NCBI GenBank assembly: GCA_903871875.1
Contig: CAIQIR010000091.1
Location: 24,913 to 88,912 of the forward strand
Source: an uncultured Schlesneria sp.
GTDB lineage: Bacteria; Planctomycetota; Planctomycetia; Planctomycetales; Planctomycetaceae
Length of the DNA: 64,000 bases
Reading direction: 5' to 3'
The notes below the pieces were generated by a model that was given only the letters and a program-made list of their open reading frames with translations, did not search any database and had not been told where the DNA came from. This document shows, piece by piece, positions 8,563 to 18,132 of the stretch. The position numbers and the translations under genes are program-made. Position 1 is the first letter of the stretch, and the number at the start of each line of letters is the position of its first letter.

Positions 8563-10971
8563 ATGGCGACGCGAATTCATCGGACCTTGCAACAATTCGC
8601 GGAATTCCTGCTCTGCCATCCCATCCTCATTTTTGGAGGGCTGCTGGCTTCTGCCTTCGGATCATTAATTCTGGCCCGCGATTTGAAGTTCGATTTCAGC
8701 CCTCAGTCGATCTACCGCGGCAACGACGCATTACTAGCCTATTCGGAAGAGTTCAAAAAGACTTTTGGTTACGACGATGCGGTGCTGTTGATCATCTTAC
8801 AGGCCACTGGCCAGGATGACGTCCTGAGTGTACCAGCGCTGCAATGGCAGGCCGATACGGCGAACGACTTGAAATTGCTGCCCTGCGTGATCCGTGTCGA
8901 ATCCGTCGCCACGATCGAGGTCCCGCGTTTTTCCATCACGGGTCCGGTGCTTCGACCGTTGATCGAAGAACTGACAGTTGATGAAGCTGCCTCGCAACTT
9001 GTGCGATCGACCCTCGCCGATTCGCACCTGGTACGAACCGGCATGTTGAACGCCGACAACCGAATCGCAACATTGGCCGTCTTTCTCGACCCCAACTCGC
9101 GGGATATCGACCAGCTACGAACGGCGGTGACGAATGTCGAAAAAAAGCTCCGCAATCGCCCCCCGCCGGCGACATTTCAAATCCTTCTGAGCGGTCTGCC
9201 CGAATTCCGTATCCAGATCGTGGATGATCTGGCCAAAGATATGGCAACCTTGATTCCTCTCGGCGGAGTAGTCTATCTGGTGGTGCTGGCGTTGATGTTT
9301 CGTCGTCTTTCGGGGGCTCTGCTGCCAATCTGTGCCGTGGGGATCGGCCTCACCTGGACGCTGGCAACATTCGCCATCACCCATGACTCGTTGAACCTGG
9401 TCAGCAACGTCTTACCCATGTTGCTGATGATTATCGGTGTGTCGAGTTGCGTACAGATTGTCACTTGTTATTCCGAAGAATCGGCTCATGGGCTGGATCG
9501 TCGATCGGCGGCCCGGGAAGCGATTGCGAAAATGGCCGCGCCCTGTTTACTGGCCGCCATGACAACGGCCGTGGGATTCGCCAGTCTATTTACGGCCCGT
9601 TCCGAACTGCTCAGCCGATTTGGCTGGCAGGCTGCGGTCGGAATCGCGTTTCAGTATGTCAGCACGTTGCTGACGCTAGGCACACTCTTTCGTTTTTTTT
9701 CCGCCCCGTCCTGTGTGGGCCTGAACAAGTCACGCGCGAGCCTGATCACACGAATCGTGACCATTCTGGGATCCACCGTCGCGCGACACGCCTGGACTAC
9801 CCTGATCTGCTCTGGAACAGTCATCGCCCTGGCGGTCTGGTCGGGAAGTCGAGTCCAGATCAATACTTATGCGATACGAGAAACATTCAGCGATTCGCAT
9901 CCTGCCATTCGGACCTTGAGGCTGATTGAACGTGAACTCTCGGGCATCATGCAGTTGGAAATCAGCCTGACCGCGGACAAATCGGACTCGTTCCAGCAGC
10001 CGGAAGTTTTTCATCAGATTGTCGATCTCGAACAACAGGCAAAGCAGAGTTTTGGCGTGCTCGACGTGCAGTCATATGTCGATCTGTTTCGAGAAATCCT
10101 GCACGGCTGGCCGGGACGACACAAGAATGAAACCGATTTGGAACTCGTTCCGATCTCTGACGATGGTCGCGCCCGATTAGAGCGAACGGACGACTTCGTC
10201 GAACGGTTCGCGCCCGCTTTTCATTATCATTCCTACGTCTCCGAAGACGGAAAGCGAGCTCGTATCCGGATCCGGCTGCGCGAAGTGGGATCGCGAGAAA
10301 TGCTTGAGACGATCAAGTCTCTCAACGAAAAAATGTCGCGAGTCTTTCCCGCCCATGGCCCAATCCAGGCACAACTGACGGGTGAAGGCTACGTCAATGC
10401 GATGGCACTGACGATCTTGATCCACGATTTGTTCTATTCACTTCTCATGGCATCCCTGGTGATCTTCGCCTTGATCTCGATCGAATTTCGATCGATTCGA
10501 ATCGGATCAATTGCCGCACTGCCCAATCTGACTCCGCTCTCCATCACGCTGGGATACATGGGGCTTCGCGGTTACGACATGAATGTCGCCAACGTAATCG
10601 CCTTCACAATTACACTCGGCCTGGCCGACGATAACACGATCTATTTTCTGTACCGCTTTCGGCAGGAGTTTGAAGCATGCGGCAACACCGTAGAAGCGGT
10701 GCGTCGAGCGTTCCTCGGCACGGGTCGAGCGATCGTCTTGACGAGTATTCTGCTGCTGGTCGGCATGTCTGTTCTGCTCTGTTCTGACTTTGTGCCGACT
10801 CGACGATTTGCCGAGCTGACCAGTGTCACAATCATCGGCAATCTGCTGGGCGTGTTGTTCTTACTGCCGGCCTGTCTGGTGCTCTTCTGGAAGCACACGG
10901 CGACGACCACAGCAATGCAGGAAGCAAACCTCAACACCGAGGTCGAAGGCCCTGAGGGATCGCTTCATTGA
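8563..10971 (+). CDS. RND/MMPL-family transporter (HAE3-like)
   Basis: 802 residues. The architecture is the RND duplication: an N-terminal membrane span (LIFGGLLASAFGSLILA), an extracytoplasmic loop of about 180 residues, a block of spans including LIPLGGVVYLVVLALM and NVLPMLLMIIGVSSCVQIV, then a second half with its own large loop and spans, including IAFTITLGLADDNTIYFLYR. The last motif matches the family's conserved acidic segment in transmembrane helix 10 (GLADDNTIYF). Members of this group move lipids, hopanoids or hydrophobic compounds using the proton gradient. The substrate here cannot be told. It appears to stand alone, with no membrane-fusion protein or outer-membrane factor beside it. 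Confidence 0.88.
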   Translation: MATRIHRTLQQFAEFLLCHPILIFGGLLASAFGSLILARDLKFDFSPQSIYRGNDALLAYSEEFKKTFGYDDAVLLIILQATGQDDVLSVPALQWQADTANDLKLLPCVIRVESVATIEVPRFSITGPVLRPLIEELTVDEAASQLVRSTLADSHLVRTGMLNADNRIATLAVFLDPNSRDIDQLRTAVTNVEKKLRNRPPPATFQILLSGLPEFRIQIVDDLAKDMATLIPLGGVVYLVVLALMFRRLSGALLPICAVGIGLTWTLATFAITHDSLNLVSNVLPMLLMIIGVSSCVQIVTCYSEESAHGLDRRSAAREAIAKMAAPCLLAAMTTAVGFASLFTARSELLSRFGWQAAVGIAFQYVSTLLTLGTLFRFFSAPSCVGLNKSRASLITRIVTILGSTVARHAWTTLICSGTVIALAVWSGSRVQINTYAIRETFSDSHPAIRTLRLIERELSGIMQLEISLTADKSDSFQQPEVFHQIVDLEQQAKQSFGVLDVQSYVDLFREILHGWPGRHKNETDLELVPISDDGRARLERTDDFVERFAPAFHYHSYVSEDGKRARIRIRLREVGSREMLETIKSLNEKMSRVFPAHGPIQAQLTGEGYVNAMALTILIHDLFYSLLMASLVIFALISIEFRSIRIGSIAALPNLTPLSITLGYMGLRGYDMNVANVIAFTITLGLADDNTIYFLYRFRQEFEACGNTVEAVRRAFLGTGRAIVLTSILLLVGMSVLLCSDFVPTRRFAELTSVTIIGNLLGVLFLLPACLVLFWKHTATTTAMQEANLNTEVEGPEGSLH

Positions 10972-11142
10972 TCGGAAACCCACAGTCAGAACCGCAGACT
11001 TTCACCTGTCAAACGACATCCGTATCGTATGTCAGCGCCTTCGGTGGGTTTGAGAACAGAACGAAAGCCGACGAGCACACTCGACTTGCATGAGAATTCC
11101 TTCGCCGATCGCCCACTTTGTCCCTCTTATTCGAGGTTCTCG

Positions 11143-12519
11143 ATGATGTTGTCAAGACGTTGGTTCTTGTCCTGTTGCCTGATTGTTGCGGGATTCTTAC
11201 AGGCAACAGGTTCAGTCGAAGCGGCCCTACGAGCCGGCGCCTCACGAAAAAGTATTGTGCCCCCCTTCCCCACTCAGATGGGCGGATTCCATGATCGACT
11301 GACGAACTTTGAAGGGATCCACGACGAATTATTTGCGCGAGCCCTGGTGCTGGACAATGGAACAACAAAGTTAGTCTTCATCGGTTCGGACCTGATGTCC
11401 GTGGATGCCGAACTAACGCGACTGGCGCGAGAGGCCATTACCCAGGCGACGGGAATCCCCGCCGCCAACATTATGATCTCCGGCACTCACAACCATTCCG
11501 CACCGTCTTATTACCAGAAAACAGCGATGGGACAAGACGACGCCGAGCCGTCTTTGAAGAAATTTCTGGCCAAACAATTCGCTGACGCGGCAGTCGAAGC
11601 GGCATCGACTGCGAAACCTGCTCGAGCCGGATTTGCCGCCGGAAGTCTGGTGGGGGCAACTCGAAATCGGCAGCAGAAGAATGATTTGATCGATCCACAA
11701 GTCGGTGTCTTGAGAGTCGAAGAGATCGAAGGGCGAAAGACGATTGCCACGCTGTTCAACTTCGCAGGACACCCCGTGATCATCGGCTCCACGAATCTGA
11801 TGCTTTCGGGCGAATATCCAGGCGCCGCTTCACGGGCGGTGGAAAACTTGCTGGGTGGTGTCGCGATTTTCACACAAGGGGCGTGCGGCGATATCACTGT
11901 GAATCGAAACGGCGATCCTTTCCTGGAAATCGAACGACTGGGCCGGACGGTGGCCGGCGAGGTCATCAAGACCAGCGGATTGATCAAACTCGAAGAAGAT
12001 TTGGTTTTGAAAGCCGCCTCGACCACACTCACTCTTCCCGCACTTGCTTTGCCCAATCTGGACGACGCCAAAGCCGCTTTGGAAAAAGGCAAGGCGGCAC
12101 TCGAATTGGCCCAGCAGCAGAAGGCGATACCGACGGCGATCTCGCAATTGGAAGATCGGAACCGCGTGCTGTCGATGACCGTCCTGAAAGCCCAGGCGAT
12201 TGCCGAGAATCCCTCAAAGAAAGAAACGGAACTTCCGGCAGAAGTTCAGATCCTTCAGGTAGGCAATGTCCTGTTCGGTACAATTCCGGGCGAATTATTC
12301 GTTGAATACGCGCTCGAACTGCGTTCGCGAGTCAAACAGGAAACGGGGAACTCGTTCTGCCTGGTGGGCTATGCCAACGGCTATTTGGGTTACATCGTCA
12401 CCCCCCGCGCCATGGAGACCGGTGGCTATGAAGCCTCGGTGACTCGTTTGGCCGTTCAGGGAGGACGAATGATGACCGAAGCCGCCATCGGGTTGGTGCA
12501 CGAACTGGGTCGAAATTAA
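11143..12519 (+). CDS. Neutral/alkaline ceramidase-like exported protein
   Basis: 458 residues from the ATG at 11143, chosen because GAGG at 11133-11136 is six bases upstream and a signal peptide follows directly (RRWFLSCCLIVAGFLQATGS). The mature part resembles the neutral/non-lysosomal ceramidase N-terminal domain: RAGASRKSIVPPFPTQMGGF at the start, an early DLMSVD segment, the metal-site motif SGTHNHSAPSYY, and NFAGHPVIIG. The full enzyme in other bacteria is about 650-700 residues, so the C-terminal immunoglobulin-like domain is missing. In planctomycetes such proteins are abundant, and hydrolysis of ceramide itself is unproven. No operon partner is seen. Confidence 0.78.
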   Translation: MMLSRRWFLSCCLIVAGFLQATGSVEAALRAGASRKSIVPPFPTQMGGFHDRLTNFEGIHDELFARALVLDNGTTKLVFIGSDLMSVDAELTRLAREAITQATGIPAANIMISGTHNHSAPSYYQKTAMGQDDAEPSLKKFLAKQFADAAVEAASTAKPARAGFAAGSLVGATRNRQQKNDLIDPQVGVLRVEEIEGRKTIATLFNFAGHPVIIGSTNLMLSGEYPGAASRAVENLLGGVAIFTQGACGDITVNRNGDPFLEIERLGRTVAGEVIKTSGLIKLEEDLVLKAASTTLTLPALALPNLDDAKAALEKGKAALELAQQQKAIPTAISQLEDRNRVLSMTVLKAQAIAENPSKKETELPAEVQILQVGNVLFGTIPGELFVEYALELRSRVKQETGNSFCLVGYANGYLGYIVTPRAMETGGYEASVTRLAVQGGRMMTEAAIGLVHELGRN

Positions 12520-12564
12520 GAGACGCCAATCCTACGAGCCTCGCCTGATGCACGAGTTCGCCCA

Positions 12565-13335
12565 TCAACGAGCCGTATACCCGCCGTCGACCATTAGCAG
12601 TGATCCGGTGATGAACGACGCTTCGTCTGATGCCAGGAACAGGATCGGATAAGCGATTTCACGGGGGTCGGCAATTCGCTTCAGCAGGTGGGCACCACCC
12701 CATTCGGAATCGGCGTCAGCCGCAGCGCGGTCCATACCGGCCTCGGAAGTCAGTCGCTGAACGATCTGCGTCCAGACGGCCCCTGGCCCTACCGCGTTCA
12801 CACGAATATTGTCTCCTGCCAGGTCCATGGCCATGCAACGGGTCATATTGGCGATGGCGGCTTTGGTGGTGTTGTAAGTGACCATTTGCGGCTGAGCGAT
12901 TACACTGGAAATCGACCCCAGATTGACGATCGCTCCGCCCCCGCCGCGGCGCATGACAGGGACACAATATTTCGCGCATAACGCCGGTCCAACGACATTT
13001 ACATCCAGAATCTCACGCCATTCTTCCACCGAAGCGTCGATCCCTTTCAAGACAAACACCGCGGCATTGTTGACGAGAATGTCGATCCGACCAAATGCCT
13101 TTTCGGCGTCCGCGACCATGCCTTGGATACTTGCTTCCTTGGCGACATCGGTTTGAACGAAATGGGCTCGACCGCCCCGAGCAACGATGGCCTGAACGAC
13201 TTCGCGGCCGGCCGCTTCGTCCCGTTCCGCAACAACGACAGCAGCTCCTTCTTCAGCGAATAATTCACAGGTTGCTCGGCCGATGCCGGCACCTCCGCCA
13301 GTGATCACGGCCACCTTGTTCTTGAGACGATCCAT
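12565..13335 (-). CDS. Short-chain dehydrogenase/reductase
   Basis: 256 residues, the classical SDR length. The Rossmann nucleotide motif TGGGAGIGRATC is at the N-terminus and the NNAA motif is in the middle (VNNAAVF). The catalytic serine (SISSV) precedes the YNTTKAAI Tyr-x-x-x-Lys pair, and PG follows (VGPGAVW). The C-terminus (SFITGSLLMVDGGYTAR) is typical of tetrameric enzymes such as 3-oxoacyl-ACP reductase or glucose dehydrogenase relatives. The substrate is not predictable. An acidic residue after the second beta strand (VVAERDE) hints at NAD rather than NADP preference. It is convergent with the ceramidase-like gene. Confidence 0.9.
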   Translation of the reverse strand: MDRLKNKVAVITGGGAGIGRATCELFAEEGAAVVVAERDEAAGREVVQAIVARGGRAHFVQTDVAKEASIQGMVADAEKAFGRIDILVNNAAVFVLKGIDASVEEWREILDVNVVGPALCAKYCVPVMRRGGGGAIVNLGSISSVIAQPQMVTYNTTKAAIANMTRCMAMDLAGDNIRVNAVGPGAVWTQIVQRLTSEAGMDRAAADADSEWGGAHLLKRIADPREIAYPILFLASDEASFITGSLLMVDGGYTAR

Positions 13336-13810
13336 GCATGCACCCTATCGATTTTGGTTGACGAGTCGATTCAGAAGAGTTGAAGTGAAGCCCGTCCAAT
13401 ACTCGAAGCCACGTGGACACCGAGTCGTGTTTTCGAGCCATTGAATTCTCGTGCCATCAACAGGGATTTACAACGCTCGGGTTCCACCGCCGATTCAAAA
13501 CTCGCAGCCACGATCGCATGAGGCGCACCACGGCGGAACTTCCACCACGCCCTCGTGCAGAGTCGAGGAGAACAAGCGGTCGATTTTGAAGAATGCTTTG
13601 ACGGAAGACACAAACGAATCACGCCCCCTTTGGGCCGACGCCTGACTCAGACCAGCCGGTCCAAAAACTGATGTCCGCAAATCGTTCAGCAAGTTGATTA
13701 GCCCCAGACTCCATTTCTGAGGAGTTCGCACAACAACAAGAGTTATCGAATTCACTGGAAGGCTCAAAATTTGCACTATAATTCTTCAGTGACAGATCTC
13801 CAGAACAACT
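13336..13810. other. Divergent intergenic region between SDR and kinase genes
   Basis: 475 bases without a supportable gene. Open frames up to about 90 codons on the minus strand look like chance. The only signal is a perfect TATAAT at 13777-13782, annotated separately. Confidence 0.4.
13777..13782 (+). promoter_or_regulatory. Candidate -10 element of the kinase gene
   Basis: TATAAT preceded by TTGCAC. No good -35 lies 16-18 bases upstream. It would start transcription near 13790, about 20 bases before the GTG at 13811. Confidence 0.35.
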
Positions 13811-15406
13811 GTGAAACGACGATTCGCATGTTCAGATACTGGTCGATTTCAGTCCGCCGGTGCTGGTAACGGTCGCCGGAATTCACAGTCGTTGTACTTG
13901 GCGGGCCGTCAGGCAAACACTATGGAATCGCGTTGGATTTGGCCATTTGAGTTGCTCGACAAGCTGGGCGAAGGGGGCATGGGCGTGGTGTACCGTGCCC
14001 GCTATGTCGGCAATGATCGACATGTGGCGGTCAAGCTACTTCCATCCGACGCAGCAGCTAACACGACGCTGCTTGCGCGGTTTGAACGCGAAATGGAGGT
14101 ATTAAAACAACTACGCCACCCCAATATCGTGCATTGTTTTGGGGGAACGTGTGAAAGTGAACAGCGATTTTATGCGATGGAATTGATCGAAGGTGGAACA
14201 CTTTCGGACGTCATCCGATCGAAAGGCCGCCTTTCTCTGGAAGTGGCTCTCGATTTTGCCATCCAAATGTGTCACGCCCTTCAGTATGCCCACGAGCGGG
14301 GAGTCATCCATCGCGACATCAAACCCAGCAATTTTCTGATGACCAAGCGAGGCCAGATCAAATTGAGTGATTTTGGCTTGGTCACTATCGTGGCGGGGCG
14401 TAGACTGACGGCGACCGGTCGCACCATGGGCACGGTGGAATACATGTCACCCGAGCAGATTCGGGGTAAACCGGCGCTGACACATCGATCGGACCTGTAC
14501 GCCTTGGGGTGCGTGATTTTCGAAATGTTGACCGGCAAGCCACCTTACCAAGGTGAGAGTGCTGTCGAAATCATGCACAAACATCTCAAGGAACCGGTCC
14601 CACATCTTTCCCTAACACGATTCGATGGTCCACGGCAACTGGATCAGTTGGTGTTTGAGTTGTTATCGAAAACCCCCGAACGCCGCCCCGGTTCGGCGAA
14701 AGAGGTCGGAGAATTGTTAGAGGATATGTTGCATCCAGGTCGCCGGGCCGGACGGTTCGAATCAACACTGTTGCCGACCAAAACCCCCGTGGCATCTGTC
14801 GTCGCTCCGTTGGAAGGAATCGATCGCAGCAGCGATTCACTGCCGGAGATCTCCACGACGATTGACCAGTTCCGATCACCTTGGAGCTGGTCAATTGCCG
14901 CCTGCCTGGTGGTGATCTGCCTGATCAGTTGGAACGGCTGGCGGACATCCAGTTCCCGTATCGCCCAAGCAGAGCATGTGCTGGTCAATCAACTCGATTC
15001 ACCCGATCAGACGACTCGCTTGTTCGCAGCGAATACCTTGGCCAAGCTGGGTCCCTTGCACCCGAACACGATTGGAAAACTGCACGCGGCCACAAAAAGC
15101 GGTCGAGACGAAACAATCATTGCCGCGCTCGCCGCACTGTCACACCATGCCAATGAGTGCCGCTCGTTGCAATGGGATATCTACAAGATGCAGCAAAACT
15201 CGGAACTCAGTTCCGCCGTACGGGCTCAGGCGGGACAGACGTTCAACGAAATTCAACAATCGCGTTCCAGCTCGACAACAATGACGATTCTCTTTTGGAG
15301 TTTCCTAGTCGCGCTGATGGTGGTGGCTGTCGTGGGCGGGCGATGGATTTGGAGCCGCGTTCGCTTGCTGGCTCACTCAAACCCCAGCTTCTCCGGCGCA
15401 GCCTGA
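13811..15406 (+). CDS. Transmembrane serine/threonine protein kinase with HEAT-like segment
   Basis: 531 residues from the GTG at 13811. A shorter start at the ATG at 13922 is possible, but the LYLAGR stretch just before the kinase fold looks like part of the protein, and the -10 element fits the longer start. The Hanks-type kinase domain spans about 46-310: glycine loop GEGGMGVVY at 53-61, ATP lysine 75, HRDIKPSN at 167, DFG at 187-189 and the APE-like SPEQIRG, all intact. After a linker come a membrane span at about 361-377, a helical HEAT/ARM-like segment of about 115 residues (TTRLFAANTLAKLGPLH), and a second span at about 492-512. Both ends would be cytoplasmic, with the helical segment outside. 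Targets are unknown. Confidence 0.88.
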   Translation: MKRRFACSDTGRFQSAGAGNGRRNSQSLYLAGRQANTMESRWIWPFELLDKLGEGGMGVVYRARYVGNDRHVAVKLLPSDAAANTTLLARFEREMEVLKQLRHPNIVHCFGGTCESEQRFYAMELIEGGTLSDVIRSKGRLSLEVALDFAIQMCHALQYAHERGVIHRDIKPSNFLMTKRGQIKLSDFGLVTIVAGRRLTATGRTMGTVEYMSPEQIRGKPALTHRSDLYALGCVIFEMLTGKPPYQGESAVEIMHKHLKEPVPHLSLTRFDGPRQLDQLVFELLSKTPERRPGSAKEVGELLEDMLHPGRRAGRFESTLLPTKTPVASVVAPLEGIDRSSDSLPEISTTIDQFRSPWSWSIAACLVVICLISWNGWRTSSSRIAQAEHVLVNQLDSPDQTTRLFAANTLAKLGPLHPNTIGKLHAATKSGRDETIIAALAALSHHANECRSLQWDIYKMQQNSELSSAVRAQAGQTFNEIQQSRSSSTTMTILFWSFLVALMVVAVVGGRWIWSRVRLLAHSNPSFSGAA

Positions 15407-15434
15407 CGAACAAGCCCAGATCATTGCAAACGGC

Positions 15435-16454
15435 TCATTCTTCCGGCTTCTGAAACAGATCCAGGAACTGGTTTTCGTATTCGTGGAAAACGTTTAACCG
15501 ATCCAGTTCTTGTTTAAGTTCGTAAGATTTGGATCGGTCAGCCCGCGCTTCCGAAAACAGCTGCGCAATCCGACGTTCATTTTCGAAACTGAGCTTATTT
15601 TCGGGAATCGGTTCAGGCTCAACCACTTCCTCTTCTTGTTCCTGCTCGGGCTGGAATTCCTCCGAGGGTTCAACTTCATTCGCATCACGCGCGGATTGCA
15701 ACCGACCTTCCACTTGAGCCAAGATTTCTCCCAGCTTGCGGCCGAGTTCATCGGATTGCTCGATCAATTCATCAAGATCGATCGTCACACCGGTCAGCGC
15801 CGAGAAGATTTTCAGTACGGCGAGCGAGGCCCCCGGAAACATGAGTTGAGAAAAGATATGCGGCATTTCTCCCAGCAAACAAGCGCCTGGCAGTCCCGCC
15901 TCTTTCGCTTCGCCCAGGACCACCCCGTTTAAGCCGCCAATATGGCCTTCTTCCAGAACTTTGCAGCCGAGGCCGGTCAGTTCCAACAAGATCTCTTCAT
16001 TCGTCGCTGCGGCAAAGACGCGCGAGACATGTTCCGGATGCATCGGTGTCGCCATGGCCGCAAAGGTATAAACACGCTCAACACCCAGGCTTTTCGCAAA
16101 CTGGATCAGCGCCTGACAGAACGCCCGTTTGCCACCGGGCGGTTGGGCTTCGCCAATGAACAGAATAATGTCGTGCTTCTGATTCGGATCGCGCCACACG
16201 AAACAACGACTTCGAGGCAATCGCGATTGATGAATGATTCCGCCTTCGACTTCGACGTGCTCGACGTCGAACAGTTCGCGCGGAGAAAACTCGGCGAACA
16301 CGTGCATCCCGAGCTTGGCCATCAGGTAATAACCCGCGCTGATGGCGATTTGTCCCATCCCGGGCCAGACCGCGACAAACCAAGGGTGGTTGAAATGTTG
16401 CATCTCGATTTGCCGGAGCTCTTGAGCTGGAGCCTCTTGAGTTTGTTGATTCAT
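15435..16454 (-). CDS. PAC2-family protein (proteasome-assembly-chaperone-like)
   Basis: 339 residues. The first 230 or so have the PAC2 (proteasome assembly chaperone 2) fold signature: FVAVWPGMGQIAISAGYYL, later TFAAMATPMHPEHVSRV, and GLNGVVLGEAKEAGLPGACL. In actinobacteria and archaea PAC2-family proteins accompany proteasomes or form related oligomers. No proteasome gene is visible here, so function stays open. The C-terminal 100 residues are an acidic linker (repeated Glu and Pro near residues 255-285) and then a helical tail rich in charged residues, probably a coiled coil. It converges with the kinase gene across a 28-base gap. Confidence 0.82.
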   Translation of the reverse strand: MNQQTQEAPAQELRQIEMQHFNHPWFVAVWPGMGQIAISAGYYLMAKLGMHVFAEFSPRELFDVEHVEVEGGIIHQSRLPRSRCFVWRDPNQKHDIILFIGEAQPPGGKRAFCQALIQFAKSLGVERVYTFAAMATPMHPEHVSRVFAAATNEEILLELTGLGCKVLEEGHIGGLNGVVLGEAKEAGLPGACLLGEMPHIFSQLMFPGASLAVLKIFSALTGVTIDLDELIEQSDELGRKLGEILAQVEGRLQSARDANEVEPSEEFQPEQEQEEEVVEPEPIPENKLSFENERRIAQLFSEARADRSKSYELKQELDRLNVFHEYENQFLDLFQKPEE

Positions 16455-16973
16455 ACGGGATCCCTTTTCACGGTCTGGAAAGCGTCTGCACCATCGCCAT
16501 CCAAAGCATACGATGGCCAGTCAGATGATCAGCAATAAAACTAAATGCACAGGCTGTGCCGCACAGCCGTAATCCCACCGAGATGTAGGATCCCCCTTGA
16601 TCGCCTGTTTCTGACAGACGACCTGCTGTCCAACGCTTTGCCAATTGGTCGAGTTTCGACCAAAGAATATTGATCTGATCGGTCCTACCTCAAATAAAAG
16701 GAATCTGTCCTCAATCCGACAAGCCCTCCGCGAGCTACCCTTTGACGAATTCTGTTTTCTGAAGGCACGTTCGGGACAATGGTTGAGTCACCATTGGGGC
16801 CCGACGAGGCCATACCGCCTGTTTAGCCCGCAGAATTTTCTAATGTGGCACTCGAATTGCGAATTGTAATTTGTGACCACCGACAAATAGCACTTCTGTT
16901 GAAGAGCGCTCTTGCTGTTCTCCGTTTCCCTACCGCGCTAGTCCTCGATGGTCGCGCGGAGTAGAGGTGTGCC
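16455..16973. other. Divergent intergenic region with several small hairpins
   Basis: 519 bases without a supportable gene. It holds three perfect short inverted repeats: GGCTGTG-CCG-CACAGCC at 16552-16568, TTGGTCGA-GTT-TCGACCAA at 16645-16663, and a CAATGGT/ACCATTG pair near 16780-16799. None is followed by a run of T, so they are not ordinary terminators. They may be operators or remains of small repeats. Confidence 0.45.
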
Positions 16974-17480
16974 GTGAAGAACTTACTCGCCCCGATCGAC
17001 TTTTCGGATGTAACAGACCGTGTGATCGACACGGCCGAACAAATGGCCCGGGCATTCGGCGCCAAGCTCTGGCTGATTCACTGCGTCAAAGAACACCCGG
17101 TCTTCGCACCGATGGAAGAGGTACCATTAGTATTACCCGATACCGACATGGCCATGTCCGAACGGCACCCCGAACAATATCAAGAGCTCGTGACCCTCAC
17201 TTCGGCATTGAAAGCCAAGGGAATTGACGCCGAGGCCCTCTTTGTTGTGGGTATCCCCGCCGATGAGATCCTGTTTGTGGCCGACCAATATCAAATTGAT
17301 CTGATCCTGATGGGATCGCACGGGCATGGCGCCTTGTACGAAATGGTCATGGGCTCTGTCGCTCAAGCCGTTCTTCATCAGACGAACCGGCTGACGCTGA
17401 TCGTTCCCAGTGAAATTCGCAAAGGGACAACGCCCGTCGTCGCCGATACCTGGGAAGAGCCGATGGCAACTCCCTATTAA
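16974..17480 (+). CDS. Universal stress protein, UspA family (first of pair)
   Basis: 168 residues from GTG at 16974, with AGAGGTG five bases upstream. A single Usp domain: VKNLLAPIDFSDVTDRVIDT at the start, and the ATP-binding motif G-2x-G-9x-G-S as GSHGHGALYEMVMGSVAQ at about residues 115-132, followed by the strand LTLIVPSE. It is therefore an ATP-binding type. Usp proteins are cytoplasmic and respond to stress or energy limitation. It is followed 54 bases later by a second Usp gene, probably in the same operon, which ends at a strong hairpin. Confidence 0.92.
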   Translation: MKNLLAPIDFSDVTDRVIDTAEQMARAFGAKLWLIHCVKEHPVFAPMEEVPLVLPDTDMAMSERHPEQYQELVTLTSALKAKGIDAEALFVVGIPADEILFVADQYQIDLILMGSHGHGALYEMVMGSVAQAVLHQTNRLTLIVPSEIRKGTTPVVADTWEEPMATPY

Positions 17481-17534
17481 TTTCGTCTGATGGAACGTGC
17501 TGTAGAAAAATGACTTCGCCAGAAAGGCAACATC

Positions 17535-18035
17535 ATGCTCGTCCAAATCGGCCGCATTCTGTTTCCGACGGACTTCAGCGAGCCAGCGAAACAAGCCCAG
17601 CGGTATGCGATGGCACTGGCCGACAAGTTCGGCAGTGAATTGCATTTGCTGCACATTGTGCCTCAAGTCACGATTCCGCTGCCGGAAGCATCCACGTCCT
17701 GGACGCTTCCCGATACTGATCAGCGCGAGCAGCTAGAAGAAGCGCAATCGCGGTTATTGAAAGAGATCAGTCTGGAGTGGGTTGATGCTCATCATGCCGT
17801 CCAGGTGGCAAAAGTCGGATACCCTGTCGAAGAGATCGTCAATTACGCAAAAGAGCAAGACATCGATCTGATTGTGATCGGGACTCACGGTCACACGGGT
17901 TTCACGCACCTGTTATTGGGCTCGACCGCCGAAAAAATCGTGCGTCTGGCCACCTGTCCGGTCCTGACCGTCCATCCACAAGGACATCAGTTCGTGAGTG
18001 ACGACGCGGCGCAGCAATATGCCTGTGCGACGTGA
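17535..18035 (+). CDS. Universal stress protein, UspA family (second of pair)
   Basis: 166 residues. AGAAAGG lies seven bases before the ATG. A single Usp domain beginning QIGRILFPTDFSEPAKQAQR, with an intact ATP-binding motif GTHGHTGFTHLLLGSTAEK and the closing strand CPVLTVHP. This copy is closer to the family consensus than its neighbour. The two are diverged paralogues and could form a heterodimer. The stop is followed after about 20 bases by the 19-bp inverted repeat at 18057-18104. Confidence 0.94.
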   Translation: MLVQIGRILFPTDFSEPAKQAQRYAMALADKFGSELHLLHIVPQVTIPLPEASTSWTLPDTDQREQLEEAQSRLLKEISLEWVDAHHAVQVAKVGYPVEEIVNYAKEQDIDLIVIGTHGHTGFTHLLLGSTAEKIVRLATCPVLTVHPQGHQFVSDDAAQQYACAT

Positions 18036-18056
18036 AATCTCCATTGTCATACGATT

Positions 18057-18104
18057 GCAAGTCTCCCTTAAGCGAACGACATCGCTCGCTTAAGGGAGAC
18101 TTGC
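18057..18104. terminator. 19-bp perfect inverted repeat between convergent genes
   Basis: The arm at 18057-18075 is perfectly complementary to 18086-18104 around a 10-base loop (ACGACATCGC). It lies between the second Usp gene (plus) and the HTH-EIIA gene (minus), ending 28 bases before the latter's stop. Neither side has a long T run, so it may stop transcription through stem strength alone, protect 3' ends, or serve as a protein-binding site. Confidence 0.65.
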
Positions 18105-18132
18105 TTCAACCGATCGACAAGCCGTCATCATC

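Noticed and set aside
16552..16568. GGCTGTG/CACAGCC hairpin as a terminator
   Set aside because: No T run, and it lies upstream, not downstream, of the PAC2 gene.
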